From Actinomyces sp. B33 (GTDB lineage: Bacteria > Actinomycetota > Actinomycetes > Actinomycetales > Actinomycetaceae), in assembly GCF_028437565.1 (NCBI RefSeq), contig NZ_JAMRYR010000002.1, forward strand, positions 62,001-126,000: a DNA stretch of 64,000 bases. Reading direction: 5' to 3'. The translations under genes and the position numbers were made by a program. This document shows, piece after piece, positions 45,002 to 54,440 of this stretch (positions are counted from its first letter, which is position 1; each line of letters starts with the position of its first letter). The notes under the pieces are model-generated. The model did no database searches. It saw only the letters and a program-made list of their open reading frames with translations, and had not been told where the DNA came from.

Positions 45002-48000
45002 TCAGGCCCGCACGGACAGGGTCGAGCCGCCGTCGGCCAGCGGACGGACGCGGACCTGATCGGGGATCTGCGCGGCCATCTCCTCGACGTGGCTGATGAG
45101 GCCGACCGTGCGCCCCGAGTCGCGCAGGTCGTGGAGCTGACCCATGACGAGGTGGAGGGTCTGCGAGTCCAGGGATCCGAAGCCCTCGTCGATGAAGACC
45201 GTCCGCAACTCGATGCCGCCGGCCTCCGCCGTGACGACGTCGGCGAGACCGAGGGCCAGCGCCAGCGACGTGTAGAAGGTCTCGCCGCCCGACAGGGTCT
45301 TCGTCAGACGCACGCTGTCGGTCTCGTGGTCGAGGACCGCGATTCCCAGTCCCGAGCGGTGGGAACGGGTGCCGTCGTCCGACGTCGGCACCAACTCGTA
45401 GCGCCCCGAGGAGATCTCGGCCAGGCGGGGGTTGGCGGCCGCCAGGACCTCTTCGAGGCGCGAGACGAGGACCCAGGCGCCCAGGGGCGTCTGCAGCAGG
45501 TTCTCCGGGCCGCTGGCCGAGGCGATCGCCGCCAGCCGCCGGATCGGACCGGCCTGCGAGCGCAGGCGGTCGAGATCGTCGCGCCGGGCCCGGAACCGGT
45601 TCGCGCCGTCCAGGAGGGAGGCCAGGCACTGGTCGAGGGCGCCGAGGCCGCGTTGGGCCTCGTCCCTGGTCCGTTCCGCGTCCCGCAGGCGCGCGGCCGA
45701 GGCCTCGACGTCGGGCTCCTCGACGCCGTCGACGGCGGTCAAACGGTCGGAGGCCAGGGCCGATCGGACGTCGCGCAGCTCCGCGTCGAATGCGGTGATC
45801 CCTTCGTCCAGGGCGTCGATCCGGTCCTGCGGCATCGTATGGGCGCGGACCTGCGCGATGCCCTCGTCGCCGGGTGGGAATCCGTTCTCGTCGAGGGCCT
45901 CGTCGCAGGCCACCCGCTCGGCGCGGACCTGCGCGAGGGCCCGCTCCCAGGAGTCGAGGGCCCCGGTCAGGGCGTTCACGGCGACGAGCTGACCGGCCCA
46001 CCGGGCGTCGCTGGCGGCCAGGGAGTCGCCGTCCCCGCGGGCCGCGGCGACCCTCGCGCGGTCGGCGTCGAGGCCCCGCAGGTCCGAGCCCCGCTGGGCG
46101 CGCAGCCCCGCGAGCGAGGCCTCGGCCTCGGCGAGGGCGCGCCTGTGGGCGTCGAGCTCGGCTTCGGCGTCGCGGATCGTCTGCTCGACCTCGGGGATGG
46201 AGTCGGCGACGGCTTCGAGGACTCCGATCCTCTCGTCGAGGGAGGAGGCCTCGATCGCCAGCGAGGCGGAATCGGCTCCGGCCCGTTCGTTGAGGGCCGT
46301 GATCTGATCGATATCGCGCCGGTGCTCGGCCTTCGCCCGACGGAGCCGGTCCTCGGCCGCGGCTCGGGCCTCGTCGAGGGCGCGGACCTGATCCAGGGTG
46401 ATCGACGCGTCGACGGAGGCGGCCGGGGACGGGTGCTCGGTCGCCCCGCAGACCGGGCAGGGGGACCCGTCGGCCAGGGAGGCGACGAGATCGGCGGCGG
46501 TCGATCGCAGCCACAGGTCGTGGGCGTCCTCTGCGGCGGCTCCGGCGACCCTGGCCTCGGCGACCGCCAGGGTGATGGCCTCGGCCCGGTCGGTCAGCCC
46601 CCGGCGGAGCAGATCCGCGCGGAGGGCCGCGTCGATCCGCTCGTCCAGTCGCTCGCGGTCGGCCCGCAGGCCGACGAGGCCGGCGGCATCCGCGCGCCGG
46701 AGCTCCAAGCCGCGGCGCGCCCGGTCGAGAGGACCGGGCAGGGCCTCCACCTGGGCGCGGTGGGTCGTGATCCTCGACTCGACGTTCGCGATCCGGGCGT
46801 CGAGGGCGTCGAGGGCGTCCTCACGGGCCTCCAGGCCCCGTTCGACCTCGAGGAGGTCCTCGATGCGGGTCCGGGCGGCTGCGGCGCCCGCCCCGACGCG
46901 CCGGGCGCGGTCGGCGAGAGAACGGGCCCCCTCGGGGTCCTCCGGCGCCTCGGGGGACTGTCCCAGGGCACTGATGAGCGCCGGATCGGCGCACGCGAGT
47001 TCGAGCCCGTGGCGCGCCGATCCCACTGACGCCGACGCCCGGTCGAGGGCCGCGACGGCCGCGCCCGCGGAGCGGGCCCTCGCCGCCAGGTCCAGGGCTC
47101 GGCGCTGCTCCCGGATGTCGTCAGCGCGCTCCATGAGGCGCTCGAGACGGTCCAGGGCCCGCCGGCGCTCGCCGATCGCTTCGACGACGTCCCGGTCGCG
47201 CGCGAGGGCCGCGCGCGCGACCTCGACCCGCTCGCCCGCACGGGACAGCATCCGATCGTGGGCGTCGCGCAGAGCTTCGACGCGGGCGACGCGGGAGTCG
47301 ACGGCGGCCAAGGCCGGGGCGGCGTCCTCTCCCGTCGGGTCCGGGTCCTCGGCGCCGGACCGGGCCGCCGCGGGATCGGATCCCCCCGTCGACTCGGAGG
47401 AGGGAGGCTGCGCGCCTGCTGCCCGCGGGGCCTCGTCGACCGGGGAGCCCGGGGCCTCGACGGCGTCGACCGGGAAGGATTCCGGCACGGGGGAGTCCAT
47501 CACCGAGCGGAAGGCGTCGACGGCGGCGCGCCGAGCCTCCTCGACGGAGGAGCCGGAGCGGCGCGCCTGGTCGACGAACCATTCCTGGACCCTGACGAAC
47601 GCGTGGGTGCCGAAGACGTCGCGGAGGATCTCCTCGCGCTGGGAGGACGTCGCGGTGAGGAACTGGGAGAACTTCCCCTGGGGCAGGACGATCGTCTGGA
47701 GGAACTGATCCTGCTTGAGCCCGACGAGGTCGGTGACGGCCGGGCCGACCTGGTTGGGGCCCGAGGCGATTGCCTCGACCGTCCGGAAGCCCGACGGGTC
47801 GGAGGCATCCTCCGCGACGCGCGTGAGCGTCGCCTTCGCCTGGCGCCGCGTTTTGCGCCCCTCGGGCTGGAACGCGGGGATCCGGGACACCCGGTACAGG
47901 CCCCGGGGGACCTCGAAGACGAGGGCGGCCTCGCAGGGGGAGGAGTCGGTCAGGCGCGTCGAGCGCAGCCGGTCCTTCGATGCGTCGGCCCCGCGAGCGA

Positions 48001-48166
48001 CGTCGCCGTACAGGGCGAAGGTGATCGCGTCGATGATCGTCGACTTGCCGGCGCCGGTGGGCCCCCGCAGGAGGAAGATCCCCGACTGGTCGAACGCCGT
48101 GAAGTCGATGGACTCGTGCCCGGTGAAGGGACCGATCCCGGTGATGTCGAGACGGTGGAGCCTCAT
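45002..48166 (-). CDS. sbcC: DNA double-strand break repair ATPase SbcC
   Basis: SbcC (Rad50-type) joins SbcD to open hairpins and process protein-blocked DNA ends. The 1054-residue protein has Walker A GPTGAGKS (35-42), a Q-loop region, two long Ala/Glu/Arg-rich coiled-coil arms, the zinc hook CPVCG at C570/C573 in the middle, an ABC signature LSGGETFYTSLALALGLAD and Walker B VFIDEGFGSLD near residue 990. A Pro/Glu-rich insert (about 225-280) between the N-lobe and the first coil is longer than in E. coli and probably unstructured. The ATG overlaps the sbcD stop by 4 nt. Confidence 0.95.
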   Translation of the reverse strand: MRLHRLDITGIGPFTGHESIDFTAFDQSGIFLLRGPTGAGKSTIIDAITFALYGDVARGADASKDRLRSTRLTDSSPCEAALVFEVPRGLYRVSRIPAFQPEGRKTRRQAKATLTRVAEDASDPSGFRTVEAIASGPNQVGPAVTDLVGLKQDQFLQTIVLPQGKFSQFLTATSSQREEILRDVFGTHAFVRVQEWFVDQARRSGSSVEEARRAAVDAFRSVMDSPVPESFPVDAVEAPGSPVDEAPRAAGAQPPSSESTGGSDPAAARSGAEDPDPTGEDAAPALAAVDSRVARVEALRDAHDRMLSRAGERVEVARAALARDRDVVEAIGERRRALDRLERLMERADDIREQRRALDLAARARSAGAAVAALDRASASVGSARHGLELACADPALISALGQSPEAPEDPEGARSLADRARRVGAGAAAARTRIEDLLEVERGLEAREDALDALDARIANVESRITTHRAQVEALPGPLDRARRGLELRRADAAGLVGLRADRERLDERIDAALRADLLRRGLTDRAEAITLAVAEARVAGAAAEDAHDLWLRSTAADLVASLADGSPCPVCGATEHPSPAASVDASITLDQVRALDEARAAAEDRLRRAKAEHRRDIDQITALNERAGADSASLAIEASSLDERIGVLEAVADSIPEVEQTIRDAEAELDAHRRALAEAEASLAGLRAQRGSDLRGLDADRARVAAARGDGDSLAASDARWAGQLVAVNALTGALDSWERALAQVRAERVACDEALDENGFPPGDEGIAQVRAHTMPQDRIDALDEGITAFDAELRDVRSALASDRLTAVDGVEEPDVEASAARLRDAERTRDEAQRGLGALDQCLASLLDGANRFRARRDDLDRLRSQAGPIRRLAAIASASGPENLLQTPLGAWVLVSRLEEVLAAANPRLAEISSGRYELVPTSDDGTRSHRSGLGIAVLDHETDSVRLTKTLSGGETFYTSLALALGLADVVTAEAGGIELRTVFIDEGFGSLDSQTLHLVMGQLHDLRDSGRTVGLISHVEEMAAQIPDQVRVRPLADGGSTLSVRA

Positions 48167-49371
48167 GCGCGGGCCCCCGTTCGGATCGTCGTCCAGGCGT
48201 CCTGGACCACCGCCAGTTCGTCGTCGTCGAGTCCGCGTCCTCCGGTCGCCGCGAAGAAGTCCCGGGTCGTGGCCACCGGGTCCTGGGCGCGGACGATCCG
48301 GCGGGCGGCATCGGGGTCGGCCGCCGATCCGCGGTGCTGGACGACGAGGGCGCGGGGGTAGGCCCCGCGGATGCGGGGGACCATCCTTTCGGGGCGCGCG
48401 GGGTCGGTGACGGTCACCGAGTAGTAGGCCCCGGGGGCGTCGTCGGGGGCCTCGGCCAGGAGGGCCTCGATCGGGCCTTCGACGACCCGGACCGGGTGGA
48501 GGACGGGGATCTCCTCGACCGTCACGTCGACGCAGCCCGAGGGGCCGACGTCGACGAGCGTCACCGACTTGGCGGCGTCCGCCTCCGAGAACGAGTAGGC
48601 GAGGGGGGAGCCGCAGTAGCGCACGGGCACGCGGGCGCCGGGGACGTCCTGGGGGCGGTGGAGGTGGCCGGCGGCGACGTAGGACAGGCCCGGGCCGGCG
48701 CCCCCGTCGAGGTCGAAGAGGCCCGCCGGCGCGGAGGCGACGCCCCCGACCTGGATGTCGCGCTCGGAGTCCGACGGGGCGGCGCCGGTGAGGAACGCGT
48801 GGACCATCGCGATCGCCGGGCGCAGGTCCCCGTGGGCTCGGCGCTCGGCCAGATCCGCGCCGATTCTGCGGCATGCGGCCCCCAGGACGGCCTCATGCGA
48901 TCGGCCCAGGGGCGCGGGGGCGTCCGACCCGGGGACGGGGTCGAGATCCGACAGGAGGTAGCGCACGGCGTCGGGCTCCAGATAGGGGACGGGGTAGACG
49001 AGTACGCCGAGGCCGTCGGCGCCCGTCAGCTCGATGGGCGAGCCGATGGACGCCGGATCGGTGACGATCCGCACCTCGTCGCGCAGGAACCCCGAGAGCG
49101 CGCCGAGGCGCACCGGCCCGTCGTGGTTGCCCGAGGTCGCGACGACCGGGGCCAAGCGGGTCAGGCGGGCGAGGGCCGAGTCGAGGCGGGCGACGGCGTC
49201 GAGAGGGGGGACGGAGCGGTCGTACAGGTCCCCGCTGATGAGGATCGCGTCGACGCCGCGCGCCTCGACGAGGCCGACGAGCCAGTCGAGGAACGCGTCG
49301 ACGTCGTCGCCCAGGTCGGCCCCGTGGAGGGTCCGCCCCAGGTGCCAGTCGGAGGTATGGAGGATCCGCAT
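48163..49371 (-). CDS. sbcD: Exonuclease SbcD (Mre11-type)
   Basis: SbcD is the nuclease subunit that works with SbcC. The 402-residue protein has the calcineurin-like phosphoesterase motifs in order: MRILHTSDWHLGR (D7 and H9), ILISGDLYDRSVPP, VVATSGNHDGP and, later, VAAGHLHRP, which supply the two-metal site. The remaining 150 residues form the DNA-binding and SbcC-binding part. A CACACT -10 element lies 6 nt before the ATG, so the transcript is probably leaderless; the gene leads the sbcDC operon. Confidence 0.95.
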   Translation of the reverse strand: MRILHTSDWHLGRTLHGADLGDDVDAFLDWLVGLVEARGVDAILISGDLYDRSVPPLDAVARLDSALARLTRLAPVVATSGNHDGPVRLGALSGFLRDEVRIVTDPASIGSPIELTGADGLGVLVYPVPYLEPDAVRYLLSDLDPVPGSDAPAPLGRSHEAVLGAACRRIGADLAERRAHGDLRPAIAMVHAFLTGAAPSDSERDIQVGGVASAPAGLFDLDGGAGPGLSYVAAGHLHRPQDVPGARVPVRYCGSPLAYSFSEADAAKSVTLVDVGPSGCVDVTVEEIPVLHPVRVVEGPIEALLAEAPDDAPGAYYSVTVTDPARPERMVPRIRGAYPRALVVQHRGSAADPDAARRIVRAQDPVATTRDFFAATGGRGLDDDELAVVQDAWTTIRTGARA

Positions 49372-49377
49372 GCCACC

Positions 49378-49383
49378 AGTGTG
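49378..49383 (-). promoter_or_regulatory. -10 element, leaderless sbcD
   Basis: Minus strand CACACT, 6 nt (GGTGGC), ATG at 49371. Confidence 0.5.
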
Positions 49384-49681
49384 CCCGACCCCGCCGGCGT
49401 CTGCGTCCGGCGGATCGTCGCCCCTCCGATCGTCATCGCGACGACCGCGGCCCTCGGCCAGTCGATCCGGGCGACGGTCGTGGTCGAGCCGCTGGCGACG
49501 GCCTCGGGGATCGGGGGCGCGCTGCGGCGCCCCGGGCGCTCATTGAATGGGCTCACCGGAGGAGCCACCAGCCCTCTCCCCAAGCCCATGAGGCGGCGAT
49601 CTCGACATCGGAGCCACCGCATTCGGGGCGGCGCTCCTCCCCGGACCAGCGAGCCGGGGCTCTCGCACGCTGTGACGAGGG

Positions 49682-49703
49682 GAGGAGGGGAGGGCCCCTC
49701 CTC
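49682..49703 (-). terminator. Hairpin downstream of hisN
   Basis: GAGGAGGGG (49682-49690), loop AGGG, CCCCTCCTC (49695-49703): a perfect 9-bp stem about 93 nt beyond the hisN stop. Distance and lack of a T tract make the assignment uncertain. Confidence 0.45.
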
Positions 49704-49795
49704 AGGCTCGCGGGGCGGAGACGGGACGAGGCGGGCCCGGCGCGATCGCCGCTCGCCCCATCGGCGGCAGAAGGGACACCCGCCTCGGCGTCGGA

Positions 49796-50593
49796 TCAGT
49801 CCTCGGGCCAGTCGAGGGCGGCGAGGACCTCGTCATGGATGCGCCCGTTCGTCGCCAGGGCATGCCCGCCCCACGGGCCGTCCCGCCCGGTCAACGACGT
49901 GAACCGGCCGCCGGCCTCGGTGACGATCGGGACGAGGGCGGCCATGTCGTAGAGCTCGAGCTCGGGCTCGCAGGCCGCGTCGACAGCGCCCTCGGCGACG
50001 AGCATGTAGCTCCAGAAGTCGCCGAACGCCCGGGTCCTCCAGAAGCGCGACTGCATCATGAGGAACTGCGACCCCCGGTCGGCGTGGAGCCACCCGTCGA
50101 GGGAGGAGTAGGACAAAGAGGCGTCCTCCACCCGCTCGACGGCCGAGACCCCCAGCCTCTTGCCGGTGAACAGGGACGTCCCCGACCACGCGCCCTGCCC
50201 CTTGGCCGCCCACCAGCGGCGCTTGAGGGCCGGGGCCGAGACGACGCCGACGACGACCTCGCCCTCGTCGACGAGGGCGATGAGCGTCGCCCACACGGGC
50301 ACGCCCCGCACGTAGTTCTTCGTCCCGTCGATCGGGTCGATGATCCACTGGCGCGACGACGATCCCGTCGACCCGCGCTCCTCGCCGAGGACGCCGTCGC
50401 GCGAGCGCGTGTGGGACAACTGGGAGCGGATCGCGTCCTCGGCGGCGCGATCGGCGTCGGTCACGGGCGTCAGGTCCGGCTTCGCCTCGACGGCGAGGTC
50501 GGCGGCACCGAAGCGCGAGAGGGTGATCCGGTCCGCCTGGTCCGCCAGGATGTGGGCGAGGCGCAGGTCGTCGTTGTAAGGGGTGTCGGCCAT
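49796..50593 (-). CDS. hisN: Histidinol-phosphatase / inositol monophosphatase family (HisN type)
   Basis: The 265-residue protein carries the metal-binding motifs of the inositol-monophosphatase superfamily: [17 protein letters not shown] (near residues 85-96) and the C-terminal [27 protein letters not shown] and the length favour the actinobacterial histidinol-phosphatase HisN (dephosphorylation of L-histidinol phosphate in histidine synthesis) over a true inositol phosphatase, but other his genes are absent here. The TACTGT -10 element lies 6 nt before the ATG. In other actinobacteria hisN also neighbours aroA and rsgA, as here. Confidence 0.85.
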   Translation of the reverse strand: MADTPYNDDLRLAHILADQADRITLSRFGAADLAVEAKPDLTPVTDADRAAEDAIRSQLSHTRSRDGVLGEERGSTGSSSRQWIIDPIDGTKNYVRGVPVWATLIALVDEGEVVVGVVSAPALKRRWWAAKGQGAWSGTSLFTGKRLGVSAVERVEDASLSYSSLDGWLHADRGSQFLMMQSRFWRTRAFGDFWSYMLVAEGAVDAACEPELELYDMAALVPIVTEAGGRFTSLTGRDGPWGGHALATNGRIHDEVLAALDWPED

Positions 50594-50599
50594 GACCCC

Positions 50600-50605
50600 A
50601 CAGTA
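50600..50605 (-). promoter_or_regulatory. -10 element, leaderless hisN
   Basis: Minus strand TACTGT, 6 nt (GGGGTC), then ATG at 50593. A GATACT hexamer overlaps it two bases upstream. Confidence 0.45.
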
Positions 50606-50692
50606 TCGCGCCGAGGCGCCCGATCCGGTGCGCGCGGGCGCGGCTCGGCGGGGCTCAGGGCCGAGCGGGCCCCTCCCGGCTCGGACCCGGGG

Positions 50693-51772
50693 TCATCGCG
50701 CCGCCTTCGAGGCCGCCTCGGCCGTCGCCACCGCGTCGAGGAGGCGGCGCACCGACGCCGCCCGCGCGCCCCGGCGCTCCCGCTCCGGTTCGTCGACCGC
50801 CTCGAAGGGCGGATCCCCGGCCCGCCAGGCGTCCAGGGCGCACCTGGCCTCGTCGGCCGCGTGGGTGCACAGGGGCAGGCACCACGTCGCCGCCTCGGCC
50901 ACGTCCGGGAAGACGCCGAGGACGTCGTCGACGCCGACGTGGCCCAACCCGAAGGACCGGACCCCCGGCGTGTCGACGATCCAGCCGCCGCCGGGCAGCT
51001 CGAACGCCTGCGACGACGTCGACGTGTGACGCCCCCGCCCCGTCACCTCGTTGACGCGGCCGACCGCGCGGTCCGCGCCGGGCACGAGCGCGTTGATGAG
51101 CGTCGACTTGCCGACCCCCGAATGACCGACGAGGACCGAGAAGCGGCCGGCCAGGAGGCCGCGTACCTCGTCCAGGCCGGGGGAGTCGCCGCCCGGACCC
51201 GCCTCCCTGTCGGCGCCCAGACCCGTGACGACGACCCGGACGTCGAAATCGCGGTAGGCGTCGACCAGGGCGGCTGGATCCGCCAGATCCGCCTTCGTCA
51301 GGCACAGGACGGGCTCGAGGCCCGCTTCGTAGGCGGCGACGAGGCACCGGTCGATCATCCCGGTGCGCGGCGGGGGATCGGCCAGGGCGACGACGATGCA
51401 CATGACCTCGGCGTTGGCGACGATCGCCTTCTCCCCCCGCTGATCGGGGGCGTCCTCCAGGGACCGGCGCAGCACGCGGGTCCGCTCCTCGACGGCGACG
51501 ACGCGGGCGAGGGTGTCGACCCTGCCGCTCAGGTCCCCGGTGACGCGCACGAGGTCGCCCATGATGATCGATCCGCGGCCGAGCTCCCGGGCGCGAACCG
51601 CCTGGACACGCGTCCCGTCGTCGAGGAGCACCCGGTAGCGGCCCCGGTCGATGCCGACGACCCGGCCCAGGGGCTCGGAGGACCAGTCCGGCCGGTTCTT
51701 CGTCCGCGGGCGCGAGGATCTCCCGGCGCGCACGCGCACGCGCGGGTCGTCGGTCCCGGTGTCGCGCCCCAT
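50693..51772 (-). CDS. rsgA: Ribosome small-subunit-dependent GTPase A
   Basis: RsgA is a circularly permuted GTPase that checks and releases factors from the maturing 30S subunit. The 359-residue protein has an OB-fold (about 35-110: GRVVGIDRGRYRVLLDDG), then G4 LTKADL before G1 GHSGVGKSTLINAL and G3 DTPGVRSFG, the permuted order, and a C-terminal zinc region with CLPLCTHAADEARC. The ATG at 51772 overlaps the aroA stop by 1 nt; a preceding in-frame TTG could add one residue. Third gene of the DoxX-aroA-rsgA operon. Confidence 0.95.
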   Translation of the reverse strand: MGRDTGTDDPRVRVRAGRSSRPRTKNRPDWSSEPLGRVVGIDRGRYRVLLDDGTRVQAVRARELGRGSIIMGDLVRVTGDLSGRVDTLARVVAVEERTRVLRRSLEDAPDQRGEKAIVANAEVMCIVVALADPPPRTGMIDRCLVAAYEAGLEPVLCLTKADLADPAALVDAYRDFDVRVVVTGLGADREAGPGGDSPGLDEVRGLLAGRFSVLVGHSGVGKSTLINALVPGADRAVGRVNEVTGRGRHTSTSSQAFELPGGGWIVDTPGVRSFGLGHVGVDDVLGVFPDVAEAATWCLPLCTHAADEARCALDAWRAGDPPFEAVDEPERERRGARAASVRRLLDAVATAEAASKAAR

Positions 51773-53067
51773 CAACGGTCATCCCCCCGGCCGAGCATGG
51801 CCCCCCACATCCGGGCGAATCCGGGCAGGGTCTTGGCGGTCGTCCCGATGTCCTCGACGAGGACGCCGGGCACGACCAGTCCGATGATCGCGGCGAATGT
51901 CGCCATCCGGTGGTCGGCGTACGTGCGGACGGCGGTGCCGCGCATCGGGGCGGGCCGGATGACGAGGCCGTCGTCGAGCTCCTCGGCGCCCGCGCCGAGT
52001 CGGCGGAGCTCGGCGACGAGGGCGGCGAGTCGGTCGGTCTCGTGACCGCGCAGGTGGGCGATGCCCGTCAGGCGCGACGGGGAGGAGGCCAGGGCGAGGA
52101 CGGCGGCGAGGGTCGGGGCGAGCTCGCCCGCGTCGGATAGGTCGACGTCGAGGCCGGGGTAGGAGCCGGCCCCCGGGCCGCGCACGACGAGGCCGCGGCC
52201 CGTGAGGTCCAGGCGGGCGCCGAGGCGCGGCAGGAGGTCGCGCCAGGCGTCGCCGGCCTGGGTGGTGCGCCCGGGCCAGCGGGGGATCGTCACGGTCCCG
52301 CCGCACACGACGGTGGCGGCGAGGAAGGGGCCGGCGTTCGACAGGTCGGGCTCGATGTCCCAGGAGCCGCCCGCGGGGCGGCCGGGGCGCACCCGCCAGG
52401 CGCTCGACCGGGCCCCGGGGACGGGGTCGATGCCGACGCCCCGGGCGCGCAGCGCCTCGACCGTCATCTCGACGTGCGGGGCGGAGACGAGGGGGCCGGC
52501 CGCGCGGATCTCGACCTCGCGGCCCAAGAGGGGGGCGACGAGGAGGAGGGAGGAGAGGAACTGGGAGGAGGCGGAGGCGTCGACGACGACGGGCCCGGGC
52601 GGGGCGGCGAGCGGCCCGCGGATCGTCAGGGGGAGGAAACCGGGCTCGCCCTCGAAGTCGATGGACGCCCCCAGCGACTCGAGGACGTCGAGGAGGGACG
52701 CCAGGGGCCGCACGCGCGCGCCCTCGTCCCCGTCGAAGCGCACGGGCTCGGGCCCCAGGGCCGCCAGCGGCGGCAGGAAGCGCATGACGGTGCCCGCCAG
52801 GCCGCAATCGATGGAGGCGGCCTGCGCGGGCAGCGGCATCGGGCGGACGCGGAGCTCGTCGCCGTCGTCCCGCACGTCCGCGCCGAGGCTGCGCAGGGCG
52901 TCGCGCAGCAGGTCGGTGTCGCGCGCTCTCAGGGCCCCGCGGATCACCGACGGGGAGTCGGCGACGGCGGCGAGGTACAGGGCGCGGGCGGTCTGCGACT
53001 TCGATCCGGGGACGTCGACGACGGCGTCGAGGGGGGCGCCGACGGGCGCCTCCCACAGCCCCCTCAC
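51772..53067 (-). CDS. aroA: 3-phosphoshikimate 1-carboxyvinyltransferase (EPSP synthase)
   Basis: AroA joins phosphoenolpyruvate to shikimate-3-phosphate, step six of the shikimate pathway to aromatic amino acids. The 431-residue length is typical. Motifs are [16 protein letters not shown] (near 19-34, with substrate-binding Lys/Ser), [14 protein letters not shown] (the motif that is LGNAGTAMR in E. coli), [14 protein letters not shown] and the C-terminal [17 protein letters not shown]. The start is a GTG at 53067 that overlaps the DoxX stop by 4 nt. Overlap with rsgA couples it downstream too. Confidence 0.95.
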   Translation of the reverse strand: MRGLWEAPVGAPLDAVVDVPGSKSQTARALYLAAVADSPSVIRGALRARDTDLLRDALRSLGADVRDDGDELRVRPMPLPAQAASIDCGLAGTVMRFLPPLAALGPEPVRFDGDEGARVRPLASLLDVLESLGASIDFEGEPGFLPLTIRGPLAAPPGPVVVDASASSQFLSSLLLVAPLLGREVEIRAAGPLVSAPHVEMTVEALRARGVGIDPVPGARSSAWRVRPGRPAGGSWDIEPDLSNAGPFLAATVVCGGTVTIPRWPGRTTQAGDAWRDLLPRLGARLDLTGRGLVVRGPGAGSYPGLDVDLSDAGELAPTLAAVLALASSPSRLTGIAHLRGHETDRLAALVAELRRLGAGAEELDDGLVIRPAPMRGTAVRTYADHRMATFAAIIGLVVPGVLVEDIGTTAKTLPGFARMWGAMLGRGDDR

Positions 53068-53579
53068 GCGAGGACGGAGGAGTCGGTGTAGCGGGCGCGC
53101 TCCTTCTGCCGGGCGGCGGCCAGGCGGCTGCGCTCGTCCCGCCAGGCGGCCAGCCGCCACGCGGCGGAGGGACGACCCTCCCGGTCCATCGACGCGATCG
53201 CGAGCCCCCCGACGAGGCCGAGGCGGGCGATGAGCCCATTCGTGCGGTCGCGGCGCTGGACACGGGTGCCGCCCTCCCATACGGGGTTGTTGACGAGGGC
53301 CATGGGCACGGCGACGGCGGTGAGGACGGCGGCGGCCGCGCGCGGGGCCTTGCCGAGGGCGAAGCAAGCCCCGGCGCAGGCGGTGACACCGCCGAGGGCC
53401 CGGGTCGCCAGGCGGAGCTGCTCGTCGGTGACCGTCCGGTCGGGCAGGGCGCGGGCGAGCAGGGGGCGGATCGGCTCGGCGCGCTCGACGTGCTCGTCGG
53501 GATCGCGCAGGGCCGAGACCCCGTCGACGATGAAGGGGGCGGCGAGCATGGGGCGGGCGAGGGCGCGGAGGATGTTCAT
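53064..53579 (-). CDS. DoxX-family membrane protein
   Basis: The 171-residue protein starts [26 protein letters not shown], the amphipathic and membrane start of DoxX/SURF4-like proteins, followed by hydrophobic segments near residues 60-82, 85-100 and 125-140, and an Arg/Ala-rich cytoplasmic tail of about 35 residues. DoxX proteins are linked to redox homeostasis in mycobacteria, where one joins SodA and SseA in a membrane complex. Being divergent from the oxidative-stress sigma factor sigR makes a redox role attractive, but this is inference. A GACAAT -10 lies 6 nt before the ATG. Confidence 0.8.
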   Translation of the reverse strand: MNILRALARPMLAAPFIVDGVSALRDPDEHVERAEPIRPLLARALPDRTVTDEQLRLATRALGGVTACAGACFALGKAPRAAAAVLTAVAVPMALVNNPVWEGGTRVQRRDRTNGLIARLGLVGGLAIASMDREGRPSAAWRLAAWRDERSRLAAARQKERARYTDSSVLA

Positions 53580-53585
53580 GCCCCC

Positions 53586-53591
53586 ATTGTC
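53586..53591 (-). promoter_or_regulatory. -10 element, leaderless DoxX-aroA-rsgA operon
   Basis: Minus strand GACAAT, 6 nt (GGGGGC), ATG at 53579. Confidence 0.45.
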
Positions 53592-53654
53592 GACTGTCGT
53601 CCTCGTCTTCGCCAGCGTTCGGCGCCGAGAGCGCCTCCGTTCCGGCACGACCGG

Positions 53655-53681
53655 GGGAATGGACGGCGCCGGACGGGCGTT
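53655..53681 (+). promoter_or_regulatory. SigR-type promoter (sigRp2)
   Basis: GGGAAT (53655-53660), 18-nt spacer, GTT (53679-53681), followed by GAT. This is the consensus of promoters read by SigR/SigH thiol-stress sigma factors (GGGAAT-N18-GTT). It lies upstream of sigR, so it should be autoregulatory. The hexamer GTTGAT ends 6 nt before an ATG at 53691 that is in frame with sigR. Confidence 0.75.
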
Positions 53682-53787
53682 GATACCCGTATGACGCCAC
53701 TCATGCCAGCGCACCCCGGCATCGGCGGACGACCGCGGACGCGCCGGTCGAGGAGGGGCCCCGGGGCCCACCGCGGACCGCGGGCGC

Positions 53788-53793
53788 TACAGT
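53788..53793 (+). promoter_or_regulatory. -10 element of the basal sigR promoter (p1)
   Basis: TACAGT, 8 nt, then ATG at 53802. It would yield the short form of SigR from a housekeeping promoter. Confidence 0.5.
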
Positions 53794-53801
53794 GGTCGCC
53801 G

Positions 53802-54440
53802 ATGAAACGACACGCGACCGACTCCGGCGGCCCGCTCGCGACTGCGGCCGCCCCCGCCGACCAGAGCGGCCCCGACCGCGAGGAGCGCTTCGCCGCCGAG
53901 GCCCTGCCCCTCCTCGACCAGCTCTTCGGCGCGGCCCTGGGCATGACCCGCAACCGGGCCGACGCCGAGGACCTTCTCCAGGAGACCTACCTCAAGGCCT
54001 ACGCGAAGTTCGACCAGTACCGGCCCGGGACGAACATCAAGGCGTGGCTCTACCGGATCCTGACGAACACGTACATCACCCAGTACCGCAAGGCCCAGCG
54101 CTCCCCCAAGCGGGCGGCGACGGACGCGATCGAGGACTGGCAGCTCGCCGAGGCGGCCTCCCACGACTCGCGCGGGCTCGTCTCCGCCGAGGTCGAGGCC
54201 CTCGACGCGATGCCCTCCCCGGATCTGCGCCGTGCCCTGGACGCCCTGTCGGAGGAGCACCGCATGGTCGTCCTCATGGCCGACGTCGAGGGCCTGGCCT
54301 ACCGGCAGATCGCCGACATCCTCGGCATCCCCATCGGCACGGTGATGTCGAGGCTGCACCGGGCGCGCAAGGCCCTGCGCGCGACCCTGGCCGGGCTCGC
54401 CGCGGACTACGGAATCGGAGGGCACGATGGCGATCAATGA
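53802..54440 (+). CDS. sigR: ECF sigma factor SigR/SigH (thiol-oxidative stress)
   Basis: The 212-residue protein is an ECF sigma factor. Region 2 has [31 protein letters not shown] and [13 protein letters not shown]; region 4 has [42 protein letters not shown]. The close match to SigR/SigH and the overlapping rsrA-type anti-sigma gene define it as the thiol-stress regulator of thioredoxin and mycothiol genes. From the SigR-type promoter upstream, an in-frame ATG at 53691 would give a form with 37 extra, Arg/Pro-rich residues, as in Streptomyces SigR'. The short start at 53802 is annotated; the long form is reported as a finding. It overlaps rsrA by 14 nt. Confidence 0.93.
   Translation: MKRHATDSGGPLATAAAPADQSGPDREERFAAEALPLLDQLFGAALGMTRNRADAEDLLQETYLKAYAKFDQYRPGTNIKAWLYRILTNTYITQYRKAQRSPKRAATDAIEDWQLAEAASHDSRGLVSAEVEALDAMPSPDLRRALDALSEEHRMVVLMADVEGLAYRQIADILGIPIGTVMSRLHRARKALRATLAGLAADYGIGGHDGDQ

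Larger units (their letters stand above)
49372..49795. other. 424-bp region between sbcD and hisN without a gene
   Basis: I find no convincing coding frame here: open frames cross it on the plus strand but are extensions of antisense shadows of sbcD. It holds the sbcD promoter (49378-49383) and a perfect 9-bp hairpin at 49682-49703 that may end hisN transcription. A GGAGCCACC word occurs twice (49561 and 49610). For such a compact genome the gap is large; a small RNA is possible but nothing proves it. Confidence 0.6.

Noticed and set aside
49561-49618. GGAGCCACC pair in the sbcD-hisN gap as a regulatory repeat
   Set aside because: Two copies of a 9-mer in GC-rich DNA without phasing or dyad symmetry is weak. 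Mentioned only in the description of the gap.
50643-50666. Hairpin GCTCGGC/GCCGAGC after rsgA as terminator
   Set aside because: Seven base pairs with a 10-nt loop is close to what chance gives at this GC content. Kept out of the feature list.
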